Below are positions 39,168-47,882 of a DNA stretch of 64,000 bases, one piece after another. The notes under the pieces are model-generated. The model was not told the origin of the DNA. It was given only the letters and a program-made list of their open reading frames with translations, and did no database searches. Source of the DNA: an uncultured Pelagibacteraceae bacterium (GTDB lineage: Bacteria > Pseudomonadota > Alphaproteobacteria > Pelagibacterales > Pelagibacteraceae); the NCBI GenBank assembly GCA_902588315.1, contig CACIOP010000007.1, positions 1 through 64,000 of the forward strand, given 5' to 3'. Within the stretch, counting starts at the first letter, position 1, and the number at the start of each line of letters is the position of its first letter. The translations under genes and the position numbers were made by a program.

Positions 39168-41252
39168 ATGAAAGTACCACAACTTAAAAAAAAACTAGAG
39201 ATAAAAACTTGTCACAATATTGATTGGGAAGACAATTATAGCTGGATTCATCAAAAAGATATTTTAGAAGTCCTAAAAGATAAAAGCAAGTTAGATCCTG
39301 ATGTGAAAAAATATTTAGAAGACGAAAATGCTTACACAGATCATCATTTAAAAGATACAAAAGATATTCAAAAAAAATTATTCGATGAAATTAAAGGAAG
39401 AATTAAATTAGAAGATGAATCTTTGCCCTATAAAGATCATACGTACGAATATTGGACTAAAACTACAGCAAAAGGAAATTATTCCATAAAACTTAGAAAA
39501 AAAATTGGTTCAGAAAATATTGAGGAAATATGGAATGGAGATAAAGAAAAAGAAAAACTTAAAACTGAATATTTTGGGGTTGGAGATTTAGAAGTAAGTA
39601 ACAATGATAAATATCTAGGATACTCTTTAGATATTAAAGGATCTGAATATTATACAATTTATTTAAGAGATATAAAAACAAACAAAATTATTTCAAAAGA
39701 AATTGCAGAAACATCAGGGGGGATAACATTTAGTTTGGATGATAAATATATTTTTTATTCTAAACTTGATGAAAATCATAGAGCAAGAACAATATACAGG
39801 CACAGAATAGGTGATTTTGAGGGCAAAGATGAATTAATATTTGAGGAGAAAAGCGAGGCTTTTACAGTAGGAATTGGAAAAAGCTCAGATGAAAAATATT
39901 TTTTTATAAATACTTCTGACCATAATACTTCGGAGCAATATTACTTTAAATCAGGTGAATTAAGTCCATCTCCAAAACTTATTATTAAAAGAGAAAGAGG
40001 TGTTTTGTATTCTGTTAATTCATGGGATGATAAATTTTATAATCATACAAATAAAAATGCTGAAGACTTTAAAATTGATATTTGTGACAATTTAGAAAAT
40101 CAAAATTGGCAAACATATATTCCAGCAAAAGATGAAGTTTTAATTGGTGGATTAACATTTCTTAAAGATTGGATTATTCGTGGTGAAACATCAGATGCAC
40201 TAGATAAATTATTTGTCAAAAATATTTCTACAAATGTAGAAGAAGAATTGGTTTTTTCTGATGAATCTGTTTATGTTCCAGGAGTAAGCTTAACCCAAAA
40301 AGATAGAAATACTGATGAAATTCATTTAGGATATTCATCACCTAAAACTCCTTCTAGAGTATTTAAATATAATTTAGCAACAAAATCTAAAGAACTTGTT
40401 AAAGAACAAGAAATCCCATCTGGTCATAATAGAGATGACTATATTGTTGAGAGAGTTGAGTTTAAATCTCATGATGGGAGGATGGTTCCATTAACAATTA
40501 CTAGACACAAAAAAACAAAAATTGATGGGTCTGCAAATGTTTTATTGTATGGATATGGGTCTTATGGAAATTCTATGTCCCCAAGTTTTTCTTCTACAAG
40601 ATTAAGTCTTATCAATAGAGATATAATTTGGGCCACAGCCCATATCAGAGGTGGTATGGAAAAAGGTATGAAGTGGTGGAAAGAGGGAAAATTAACAAAC
40701 AAAAAAAATACTTTTGAAGATTATATTTACGCAGCAAAATATTTGATCGAAAAGAATTATACGTCAAAAGGAAATATTATTGGAATGGGTGGATCAGCCG
40801 GAGGATTATTAATGGGAGCTGTAGTCAATCAATCTCCTGAATTATTTTTAGGAATTATAATGGCTGTTCCTTTTGTGGATTCTTTAACAACAAATCTTGA
40901 TCATTCTTTGCCTTTAACCGTGGGAGAATTTGACGAATTTGGAAATGCAAAAGAAAATAAAGAACACTTTGATTATATTTTTTCATATGCGCCCTACAAC
41001 AATATTAAAAAAATGGATTATCCACATATTTTTATTACAACAAGTTTAAGTGATAATAGAGTTTTATTTGATGAACCTGCAAAGTTCACAGCAAAACTTA
41101 GAGACTACAAAACAGATAATAATTTACTTCTTTTAAAAACCGAAATGAATGCTGGTCATGGTGGAAAATCAGGAAGAGATGGCGCAATAGAAGAAATTGC
41201 TATTGACTATGCATTTGCATTAAAAATATCAAAAAAAATTGGTACACTTTAA
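39168..41252 (+). CDS. ptrB: S9 family oligopeptidase (oligopeptidase B-like)
   Basis: A 694-residue serine peptidase. An N-terminal beta-propeller (about 70-400) gates the alpha/beta-hydrolase domain. The nucleophile elbow is GMGGSAGGLLMGA, upstream YGYGSYGNSMSPSFS and HIRGGMEKGMKWWKEGK are typical of oligopeptidase B, and the His region is NAGHGGKSGR. No signal peptide is visible, so it is probably cytosolic, cleaving short peptides after basic residues. Symbol by family resemblance. Confidence 0.9.
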   Translation: MKVPQLKKKLEIKTCHNIDWEDNYSWIHQKDILEVLKDKSKLDPDVKKYLEDENAYTDHHLKDTKDIQKKLFDEIKGRIKLEDESLPYKDHTYEYWTKTTAKGNYSIKLRKKIGSENIEEIWNGDKEKEKLKTEYFGVGDLEVSNNDKYLGYSLDIKGSEYYTIYLRDIKTNKIISKEIAETSGGITFSLDDKYIFYSKLDENHRARTIYRHRIGDFEGKDELIFEEKSEAFTVGIGKSSDEKYFFINTSDHNTSEQYYFKSGELSPSPKLIIKRERGVLYSVNSWDDKFYNHTNKNAEDFKIDICDNLENQNWQTYIPAKDEVLIGGLTFLKDWIIRGETSDALDKLFVKNISTNVEEELVFSDESVYVPGVSLTQKDRNTDEIHLGYSSPKTPSRVFKYNLATKSKELVKEQEIPSGHNRDDYIVERVEFKSHDGRMVPLTITRHKKTKIDGSANVLLYGYGSYGNSMSPSFSSTRLSLINRDIIWATAHIRGGMEKGMKWWKEGKLTNKKNTFEDYIYAAKYLIEKNYTSKGNIIGMGGSAGGLLMGAVVNQSPELFLGIIMAVPFVDSLTTNLDHSLPLTVGEFDEFGNAKENKEHFDYIFSYAPYNNIKKMDYPHIFITTSLSDNRVLFDEPAKFTAKLRDYKTDNNLLLLKTEMNAGHGGKSGRDGAIEEIAIDYAFALKISKKIGTL

Positions 41253-41254
41253 AT

Positions 41255-41283
41255 CTTGAAAAAAACAAATTAATTCCCATATA
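41255..41283 (+). promoter_or_regulatory. Sigma-32 (RpoH)-type promoter of hsp20
   Basis: CTTGAA at 41255-41260 and CCCATATA at 41276-41283, 15 bases apart, resemble the RpoH consensus closely. They sit in the gap between the oligopeptidase and hsp20, about 60 bp upstream of the hsp20 ATG, leaving a leader of roughly 55 nt. Confidence 0.72.
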
Positions 41284-41290
41284 AACTTAG

Positions 41291-41347
41291 TAGGTCGCCT
41301 AATGGGGCTTACATAAATAAACTTGCTTAACAAAGGAGGATATTATG
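41291..41347 (+). promoter_or_regulatory. Candidate ROSE-like RNA thermometer in the hsp20 leader
   Basis: The leader contains a small hairpin UAGG-UCG-CCUA (41291-41301). Just before the start codon, CUUGCU (41322-41327) can pair imperfectly, with a bulged G, with AGGAG (41334-41338), which is the ribosome binding site. A U-U/C-G-C-U element pairing with the Shine-Dalgarno is the hallmark of ROSE thermometers of alphaproteobacterial small heat-shock genes. Identified by eye; the leader is shorter than typical ROSE elements. Confidence 0.5.
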
Positions 41348-41791
41348 ACAAGTAAGGATCTATCTATATTTAACTCACTTAGACCTTTTTCAATTGGTTT
41401 TGACGACATGTTCGACCAATTTGAAAATATGTTGGGAAATGGAAATTTGACGATGCAGTCAAATTATCCACCATACAACATCCGAAAGACAGGTAAAGAC
41501 AACTATGCAATTGAGGTAGCATTGGCTGGCTTTAGCAAAAAAGACGTTGAGGTTGAGTTCGAGGACAATTTATTAACAGTAAGAACAAAACAAGTTAATA
41601 AGTCTGAGGACAGTGATGTTAATGGAGAAATTATTCATAAAGGTATTTCTCAAAGACAATTTGCAAGATCATTCACTATTGCTGATGATGTAAAAGTTAA
41701 TAGTGCTGAACTTAAAGACGGTCTTTTAACAATATCTTGTGAAAGAATAATTCCAGAACATAAAAAAAAGAAGCTTATTGAAATTAAATAA
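41345..41791 (+). CDS. ibpA: Small heat-shock protein Hsp20 (IbpA-like)
   Basis: A 148-residue alpha-crystallin-type holdase that keeps unfolded proteins soluble. The N-terminal FDDMFDQFE precedes YPPYNIRKTGKDNYAIEVALAGF, and the alpha-crystallin domain ends with AELKDGLLTISCERI. A C-terminal LIEIK supplies the I-x-I-type anchor. It has a full AGGAGG ribosome binding site 5 nt before the ATG, a heat-shock promoter and a probable thermometer leader, so expression is likely controlled at both transcription and translation. Confidence 0.96.
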   Translation: MTSKDLSIFNSLRPFSIGFDDMFDQFENMLGNGNLTMQSNYPPYNIRKTGKDNYAIEVALAGFSKKDVEVEFEDNLLTVRTKQVNKSEDSDVNGEIIHKGISQRQFARSFTIADDVKVNSAELKDGLLTISCERIIPEHKKKKLIEIK

Positions 41792-41804
41792 GTCTTAAAC
41801 CTTG

Positions 41805-41830
41805 CTTGTGGGGATTTCTCCCCACAAGTT
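41805..41830 (+). terminator. Terminator hairpin between hsp20 and the permease
   Basis: CTTGTGGGGA and TCCCCACAAG form a perfect 10-bp stem with a TTTC loop in the 47-bp gap between two convergent genes. T or A runs on both sides are short, so it may work in both directions. Confidence 0.8.
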
Positions 41831-41838
41831 TAAATTAG

Positions 41839-43161
41839 TTATTTCTTTGCCATTATAGCATTCAAAGCAAATGCTAATAATCCAGCAGGTATAAGTCCAG
41901 TTGTTAACAGTAGTTTTAAACTTATTCCAAAATCTGGAATATTTTTCACAAAGTCTGGTAACAATGACATCCCAATTCCAAAAGACAAAGAAAGAGCTAA
42001 GATTAATAAATTTCTTTGATCCATTTCTGCCCTTGAAATTAATTTAATACCAGCAGCTACAATCATACCAAACATAATGATTGCTGCTCCACCAATCACA
42101 GACTCTGGCATTGCAGCGATTATTCCACCTAATTTTGGAAATAATCCCATTAGAACTAAAACTATTCCTGCAATAGTTCCAACGTGCCTACTTACAACAC
42201 CTGTAAACGCAACTAGTCCAGCATTTTGTGAATAGGATGTATTTGGCATCGCATTAAATATTGCACCAAATGCAGTACCAACACCATCTGCCATAATTCC
42301 ACCTGATATTTCTTTATCTGTTGCTTCTCGTTTAGCACCACCCATTGTCGTAGCACTTATATCTCCAATTGTTTCAATTGTTGTAACAACTGACATAAAT
42401 AACATTAGAATTATTGCACCAGGTACAAAATCAATTCCATATTGAAGTGGCATTGGAAACGCAAACCATGCTGCAGATGCAATTTTGCCGTAGTTTACCA
42501 TTCCTAATGCTGCTGCAACTATGAAGCCAGCTACTATTCCAATCAAAATTGAGGCTGCAGAGGCCATTCCTTTACCTCTTAGATTAAAAAAGATAGCAAC
42601 TATGAACACTGAAGCGGCAACCGTTAAATGATTTGCATTTGCAAAGATTTCAGGTTTGTTGTTCATTAACCATCCACCTCCACCAGCATACATAAAACCA
42701 ACTTTAAGCAAACTAAATCCAATCATTAGTACAACTATACCAGTAACTAATGGTGGGAAGAGATGTCTTATTGGTTTTAAAACTTTTCCAATAAAAATTT
42801 GAAAAATTCCTCCAATGAACGCTGCTGTAAATACCGCACCTAATCCTGCTGCTTTAAATGGTAGCATGATTGGTATAAACGCAAAACTTGTTCCTTGAAC
42901 AATAGGAAGTCTTGCACCAATTTCTTTGTATCCAACTGTTTGGATAATTGTTGCAACTCCCGCAACAAACAAAGCCATTTGTATCAAAAATATTTTTTGT
43001 TCAGGCGTTTGACCAAAAACTCCAGCCACAATTATAGGAACAGTTATATTACCAGCAAACATTGCTAGTACGTGCTGAATTCCTAAAGGTATGGATTTAT
43101 TTAATGGAAGTTTTTTATCCGGACTGTTTGTAGAGCCCACTTTTGTTTTTCTTGAAGCCAT
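41839..43161 (-). CDS. NCS2-family purine permease (xanthine/urate type)
   Basis: A 440-residue transporter with about 12-14 membrane helices of the nucleobase-ascorbate (NAT/NCS2) family. The NAT signature reads SQNAGLVAFTGVVSR (Q-N-x-G-x4-T-G), the form found in xanthine/urate carriers rather than the E-N-x-G-x4-T-R form of uracil carriers. QGTSFAFIPIM and GDISATTMG are also conserved. Taken with the purine-degrading genes to its right, xanthine or urate uptake is the best guess. An AGG-rich ribosome binding site precedes the start. Confidence 0.88.
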   Translation of the reverse strand: MASRKTKVGSTNSPDKKLPLNKSIPLGIQHVLAMFAGNITVPIIVAGVFGQTPEQKIFLIQMALFVAGVATIIQTVGYKEIGARLPIVQGTSFAFIPIMLPFKAAGLGAVFTAAFIGGIFQIFIGKVLKPIRHLFPPLVTGIVVLMIGFSLLKVGFMYAGGGGWLMNNKPEIFANANHLTVAASVFIVAIFFNLRGKGMASAASILIGIVAGFIVAAALGMVNYGKIASAAWFAFPMPLQYGIDFVPGAIILMLFMSVVTTIETIGDISATTMGGAKREATDKEISGGIMADGVGTAFGAIFNAMPNTSYSQNAGLVAFTGVVSRHVGTIAGIVLVLMGLFPKLGGIIAAMPESVIGGAAIIMFGMIVAAGIKLISRAEMDQRNLLILALSLSFGIGMSLLPDFVKNIPDFGISLKLLLTTGLIPAGLLAFALNAIMAKK

Positions 43162-43298
43162 ATAACCTCCGTCGTTAACTAAATAGACGTTACATTATTG
43201 GCTATGAATTAATATAAGAAAACTGTTTAGTTTAGAACAACTCCACTTTAGATAGTAAAAAAAACCTATAATGAGCAGATTTATTTAAATTAATAAAT

Positions 43299-43604
43299 TT
43301 AAAAGCAACCGTTTGAAACAAAACCCACAACTATATTTTCTGAATTTATTTCAAACCTACGTTCACATGGAACAAGGTATTTTTTACTATTATAAACTAG
43401 CTCAAAATTCCCTTTAGCATTTTTAAAGTCTTCGTCTGGTTTTCCAAGCTCCATCTGAAGTTCACTAGCTGATTTCCCAAGAAATTTACTTAATTTTTCA
43501 TTTTCCTTTTCAACAATAGCATCTGTTTTATCTTTAACGGTTTGGCACCCTGAAAAAAAAATTAATATAATTACAAGACTTATTAAAGATTTTAATTTTG
43601 ACAT
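43299..43604 (-). CDS. Small putative lipoprotein
   Basis: A 101-residue protein with a signal peptide ending in a lipobox (LIFFSGCQTV, Cys20), a helical segment with DAIVEKENEKLSKFLGKSASELQMELGKPDEDF and a short beta part FELVYNSKKYLVPCERRFEI. The helix plus G-K-P pattern resembles SmpA/BamE-like folds but is too weak to assign. No function given. It is separated from the permease by 137 bp with no obvious feature. Confidence 0.65.
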   Translation of the reverse strand: MSKLKSLISLVIILIFFSGCQTVKDKTDAIVEKENEKLSKFLGKSASELQMELGKPDEDFKNAKGNFELVYNSKKYLVPCERRFEINSENIVVGFVSNGCF

Positions 43605-43730
43605 AAGTTTAAATTAACATTTTTTGTTTCATAAATTATTAACTTTTAAGTTGTATAAATAATTTATTTCTTATTACTTTTAAGTTTAATTATAGTAACA
43701 ATTGTGTTCTTTATTTGATGGTTCAAGCGT

Positions 43731-44321
43731 ATGAATGAAAAAGCCCTAGAAAAGATACTAAATATATTTTTAAAAGAAGTTTTACCTTTAACTGAACAAG
43801 GTGTTGCCAAAGGAAGTAAGATATTTGGTGCCGCAATAATTAAAAAAGAAGATTTATCTCTTGTAGTTGCAGAAACAAACAATGAAATAGAAAATCCATT
43901 GTGGCATGGTGAGATGTATACTCTTAAAAAATTTTATGAATTAGATCCAAATACAAGACCAAAAGAAAAAGACTGCATGTTCTTAAGTTCACATGAGCCT
44001 TGTAGTATGTGTTTGAGTGCAATCACATTTTCTGGATTTGATAATTTTTATTATTTGTTTCCGTATACTGCCACAAATAATGAATTTAATATTCCACACG
44101 ATTTAAATATACTCAAAGAAGTATTTAAAATTAATGATGGAGAATATAATAAAGAAAATTCCTATTGGAAAAGTCGAAATATAAACTTACTTATTGAAAA
44201 TTTACCTACTTCAAAAAAAGAAAATATTTTAAAACAATTAGACGAAATTAAAAAAAAATATCAAACTTTATCAAATCAATATCAGGAAAATAAGGATGGA
44301 AATTCTATACCATTAAATTAA
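43731..44321 (+). CDS. Cytidine-deaminase-superfamily protein (nucleobase deaminase-like)
   Basis: A 196-residue zinc deaminase-fold protein. The zinc and proton-shuttle motif is WHGEMYTL, the second is SSHEPCSMCLSAI, i.e. H-x-E and P-C-x-x-C. It differs from the guanine deaminase at 50.5 kb by a longer loop between the motifs and a C-terminal helical extension (PTSKKENILKQLDEIKKKYQ). It starts the transporter operon three bases before the ABC ATPase gene, so it probably acts on what the importer brings in, a nucleobase or nucleoside. The exact substrate is unknown. Confidence 0.8.
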   Translation: MNEKALEKILNIFLKEVLPLTEQGVAKGSKIFGAAIIKKEDLSLVVAETNNEIENPLWHGEMYTLKKFYELDPNTRPKEKDCMFLSSHEPCSMCLSAITFSGFDNFYYLFPYTATNNEFNIPHDLNILKEVFKINDGEYNKENSYWKSRNINLLIENLPTSKKENILKQLDEIKKKYQTLSNQYQENKDGNSIPLN

Positions 44322-44324
44322 GAA

Positions 44325-45815
44325 ATGAGTACAAACCTTAAAATTTCAAATGTAACTAAAATATATCCTGGGTGTGTTGCAAACGATAATGTTTCGCTAG
44401 AGTTTAATAGTGGTAAAATTTATGCTCTTCTTGGAGAAAATGGTGCTGGAAAATCTACACTAGTTAAAATTCTATCAGGCGTCATAATTCCTGATGAAGG
44501 TGAAATTTATTTAAATAAAAATAATCTAAAGCTCAATTCGCCATTAGATGCAAAAAAAAATGATATTGGAATGGTATTCCAACATTTTAATCTTTTTGAA
44601 ACTTTGTCCGTATTTGAAAACTTAATAATAGACTCAGATGAACAAAGGGAAAGTTTAAGAGAAAAAATTGATTCAATTATGAAAAAATACAATTTTTCAA
44701 TTGATCTTGATATTCCTGTTCTAAATCTGTCAGCAGGTCAAAAACAGAAAGTAGAAATAATTAGATGCCTGATAAGAAATCCAAAAGTTTTAATTATGGA
44801 TGAGCCAACATCAGTATTAACAGAGCAAGAAACGAGTGAATTATTCTTATCTTTGAAAAAATTTTCAGAGGAAGGAATTTTAATTATTTATATAACCCAT
44901 AAATTAAAGGAAGTTATGCAGCTTTGTGATGAAGTTGCTGTGATGAGAAGAGGAAAGTTAATTTCTGTAAGTGAAATAAAGAACGAAAATATTGAGTCAC
45001 TTGCTAACAAAATGGTGGGTCAGAACTTAAAAACAATTAAGAAAAAAAAAGCAAAAACTTCGTCAGATCAATTAATTAAAATAACGAATCTTAATTTCTC
45101 AAGCGAAGATCCCTTTGAAACAAATTTAATTGATATTAATTTTTCTGTTAATCGAGGGGAGTGTTTAGGAATTGCTGGTATATCAGGAAACGGACAAAGT
45201 GAATTATTTCAAGTATTAAGTGGTGAAATTATTTCGGAAAAGAATTCTATAGAATTTAACAATAATTACATAGGAGATTTAAGTCCTCAAGAAAGAAGAG
45301 AATATTTGATGGCCTTTTCTCCAGAGGATAGGCTTGAGCAGGCTGCAATTCCACAAATGAAAATTTTTGAAAATGTAGCTCTAAACAATTTTAAATCATC
45401 AAATTTTTTTAATAATGGATTAATAAACGAAAACAAAATTAAAGAACATTCCAAAAAAATAATTTCAGATTTTAATGTTAATACTGACAACATTGAATTA
45501 AAAAGCCAATTTTTGTCTGGAGGTAATCTTCAAAAATTAATTATTGGAAGAGAATTAATAACTTCTCCAGATTTATTAATTTGTTTTAATCCAACTTGGG
45601 GTCTAGATGTTGGAGCAATAAATTATATCCACGAAACATTGATTAAAATCAATGAACAAAATAAATCAATTATATTAATATCTACAGACACTGATGAGTT
45701 ATTAAAATTAAGTGATAAAATTTCAGTAATTCATAAAGGAAAATTGTCAAAAATTATGAATGCTGAAGAAGTTACCTCTGAAAAACTTGGGATACTAATG
45801 GGAGGAGCAAATTGA
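44325..45815 (+). CDS. BMP-type ABC importer, dual ATP-binding protein
   Basis: A 496-residue protein with two tandem ATPase domains. The first has Walker A LLGENGAGKST, signature LSAGQKQKVEI and Walker B VLIMDEPTS. The second keeps a degenerate P-loop (GISGNGQSELF), normal for the sugar/nucleoside subfamily. Family members import purine nucleosides or other small solutes. Together with two permeases and a BMP-family binding protein it forms a complete importer. Its TGA overlaps the TTG start of the next gene. Confidence 0.92.
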   Translation: MSTNLKISNVTKIYPGCVANDNVSLEFNSGKIYALLGENGAGKSTLVKILSGVIIPDEGEIYLNKNNLKLNSPLDAKKNDIGMVFQHFNLFETLSVFENLIIDSDEQRESLREKIDSIMKKYNFSIDLDIPVLNLSAGQKQKVEIIRCLIRNPKVLIMDEPTSVLTEQETSELFLSLKKFSEEGILIIYITHKLKEVMQLCDEVAVMRRGKLISVSEIKNENIESLANKMVGQNLKTIKKKKAKTSSDQLIKITNLNFSSEDPFETNLIDINFSVNRGECLGIAGISGNGQSELFQVLSGEIISEKNSIEFNNNYIGDLSPQERREYLMAFSPEDRLEQAAIPQMKIFENVALNNFKSSNFFNNGLINENKIKEHSKKIISDFNVNTDNIELKSQFLSGGNLQKLIIGRELITSPDLLICFNPTWGLDVGAINYIHETLIKINEQNKSIILISTDTDELLKLSDKISVIHKGKLSKIMNAEEVTSEKLGILMGGAN

Positions 45816-46876
45816 TTAAAATCGTAAAAAGAGATCAACCATCAAGAGCTATTTTTTTCTTTACACCCGTGTTAGCTATTTTTCTAACATTAGTAGCGGG
45901 AGGTTTGATTTTTTTTATTTTAGGTTTTAAACCATTTGAAGCTCTTAAATTTTTTTTCATAGTTCCAATTGCAGATAAATATGGTTTCAGTGAATTACTA
46001 TTAAAAGCTACACCTCTTTGTTTAATTGCAATCGGCTTATCTTTTTGTTTTAAAAGTAATAACTGGAATATTGGAGCCGAAGGGCAATTAACTTTCGGTG
46101 CGATAGTTTCAGGAGGAGTTGCATTATTGTTTTATGAGCAAGAAGGATTTTACATTCTTCCGATAGTAATTTTAGCTGGTGCAATCGGTGGTATGCTATA
46201 TGCATCCATACCCGCAATCTTAAAAACTTACTTTAATACAAATGAAATATTAGTAAGTCTTATGTTGGTATATGTTTCAAAATTAATTTTAGACTATCTT
46301 GTTGTTGGTCCTTGGAGTAATCCAGAGGGATTTAATTTTCCTGAAACCAGACAGTTCAGTGATTCTGCTAAACTTCCGTTATTATTTGAAGGACTAAGAA
46401 TTCACGCAGGAATATTTTTAGCTTTAGCTGCAGTAGTTATCAGTTGGTTTGTTTTTTATAAAACGTATTTAGGGTTCCAAATGAAAGTTTCAGGTTTTAG
46501 TTTAAAGACAGCAAGATATGCCGGATATAAAGGTAAAAAAATGATCATACTCGTTTTTTTAATAAGTGGTGCTTGCGCAGGTTTAGCTGGAGTTGGAGAA
46601 ATAACTGGACCTATTGGACAGCTTCATAGAGAAATTTCTCCAGATTATGGTTTTACTGCTATAATTGTAGCGTTTTTGGGTCGTTTACATCCTGTTGGTA
46701 TCATCTTTGCATCTCTAGTTGTTGCAATAACTTATCTGGGTGCTGAGACAGCTCAAATATTTATGCAAATACCTAAATATACTGGTCAGGTTTTCCAAGG
46801 AATGATTTTATTTTTTCTTCTTGCATCAGATTATTTACTTTTTTTCAAAATTAAATTTATAGGTTCAAAAAAATGA
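45812..46876 (+). CDS. BMP-type ABC importer, permease 1
   Basis: A 354-residue permease of the BPD_transp_2 family with about eight to ten helices. The start is TTG at 45812, preceded by GGGAGGAG and overlapping the previous stop, a plausible coupled non-ATG start. NWNIGAEGQLTFGAI and TNEILVSLML are characteristic of the nucleoside-importer branch. Its stop overlaps the next ATG by four bases. Confidence 0.9.
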   Translation: MIKIVKRDQPSRAIFFFTPVLAIFLTLVAGGLIFFILGFKPFEALKFFFIVPIADKYGFSELLLKATPLCLIAIGLSFCFKSNNWNIGAEGQLTFGAIVSGGVALLFYEQEGFYILPIVILAGAIGGMLYASIPAILKTYFNTNEILVSLMLVYVSKLILDYLVVGPWSNPEGFNFPETRQFSDSAKLPLLFEGLRIHAGIFLALAAVVISWFVFYKTYLGFQMKVSGFSLKTARYAGYKGKKMIILVFLISGACAGLAGVGEITGPIGQLHREISPDYGFTAIIVAFLGRLHPVGIIFASLVVAITYLGAETAQIFMQIPKYTGQVFQGMILFFLLASDYLLFFKIKFIGSKK

Positions 46877-47805
46877 TCATCGATATAAATTTTATTGGAC
46901 TGATAATTGCATCAATAATGGCCTCCGCTGTTCCTTTGATCCTAGCGTCCTGTGGTGAACTTATTACAGAAAGATCCGGTGTTCTAAACCTTGGTGTTGA
47001 AGGAATGATGATCATTGGTGCTATTTCAGGATTCGCATTAATGACTGTTACAGGAAGTTTAATTATTGCAGTTTTTGGTGCAATGTTAGCTGGAGTTTTA
47101 ATTTCAACTATTTTTGCATTCCTTACTCAAACATTGATCACAAATCATGTTGCTACTGGTTTGGCGCTTACCATATTTGGAATTGGTATTTCTGCGATGA
47201 TAGGAAAAAATTTTGTAGGTATTCCTGGAAAAGAGTTTCCTGTTTTGTTTCAAGGTTTAAAAGACACAATACCACTTTTAGGTCCAATATTATTTGGACA
47301 TTCAATTGTTTTTTATTTTGCTTTTGCCCTTCCCTTCATAACTAGCTATTTTTTAAAAAAAACGAAAATTGGATTAATTGTAAGAGCTGTAGGAGACTCA
47401 CCTGAGTCTGCATCTAATCAAGGAATAAATGTTAAGTTAGTTCGTTACGCTTGTATACTTTATGGAGGCGCAATGAGTGGACTTGCTGGTGCATATTTAT
47501 CCATGATTTATACTCCTCAGTGGATTGAAAATATGACAGGTGGAAGAGGTTGGATCGCATTAGCTCTAGTGGTTTTCTCAACGTGGAACCCAATTAAAAT
47601 TTTGATTGGTGCTATGATTTTTGGTGGCTTAACGATTATTCAGTTTCATATGCAAGCAATTGGAGTAAGAATTCCTGTACAATTTTTAACAGCTCTACCT
47701 TACATCGTTACAATAATAGTTTTAGTTGTAATTTCTCGTGATAGTAGAAAAATAAGACTAAGTACTCCTAGTTCATTGGGGAAATCTTTTCATAAAGACA
47801 ATTAA
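46873..47805 (+). CDS. BMP-type ABC importer, permease 2
   Basis: A 310-residue permease of the BPD_transp_2 family. GELITERSGVLNLGVEGMM and VRAVGDSPESASNQGINV are typical of the second permease in purine/nucleoside BMP systems. ATGA overlap with permease 1. A 77-bp gap with an AT palindrome and an AAGGGGA ribosome binding site follows before the binding protein, allowing its expression to be set separately. Confidence 0.92.
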   Translation: MIIDINFIGLIIASIMASAVPLILASCGELITERSGVLNLGVEGMMIIGAISGFALMTVTGSLIIAVFGAMLAGVLISTIFAFLTQTLITNHVATGLALTIFGIGISAMIGKNFVGIPGKEFPVLFQGLKDTIPLLGPILFGHSIVFYFAFALPFITSYFLKKTKIGLIVRAVGDSPESASNQGINVKLVRYACILYGGAMSGLAGAYLSMIYTPQWIENMTGGRGWIALALVVFSTWNPIKILIGAMIFGGLTIIQFHMQAIGVRIPVQFLTALPYIVTIIVLVVISRDSRKIRLSTPSSLGKSFHKDN

Positions 47806-47882
47806 TTTAAAAATAATCATTTTTTTTTAGATAATTTAATTTAAATTTAAATAATTAAAAAATCAAAAGGGGAAATAAATTT

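Noticed and set aside
39153-39182. Longer N-terminus of the J-domain gene
   Set aside because: The ATG at 39152 has an AAGGA six bases upstream and avoids overlap with the oligopeptidase start.
43162-43298. Purine riboswitch upstream of the NCS2 permease
   Set aside because: No three-way-junction pattern with the conserved loop bases is visible on the minus strand.
43664-43882. 72-aa minus-strand ORF over the deaminase start
   Set aside because: Antisense shadow of the deaminase; no family features.
45140-45220. Missing second Walker A in the BMP ABC ATPase as a possible defect
   Set aside because: A degenerate second P-loop is normal in this ABC subfamily.
47806-47882. Riboswitch before the BMP binding protein
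   Set aside because: The 77 bp are almost only A and T with a simple palindrome; no conserved riboswitch core could be found.
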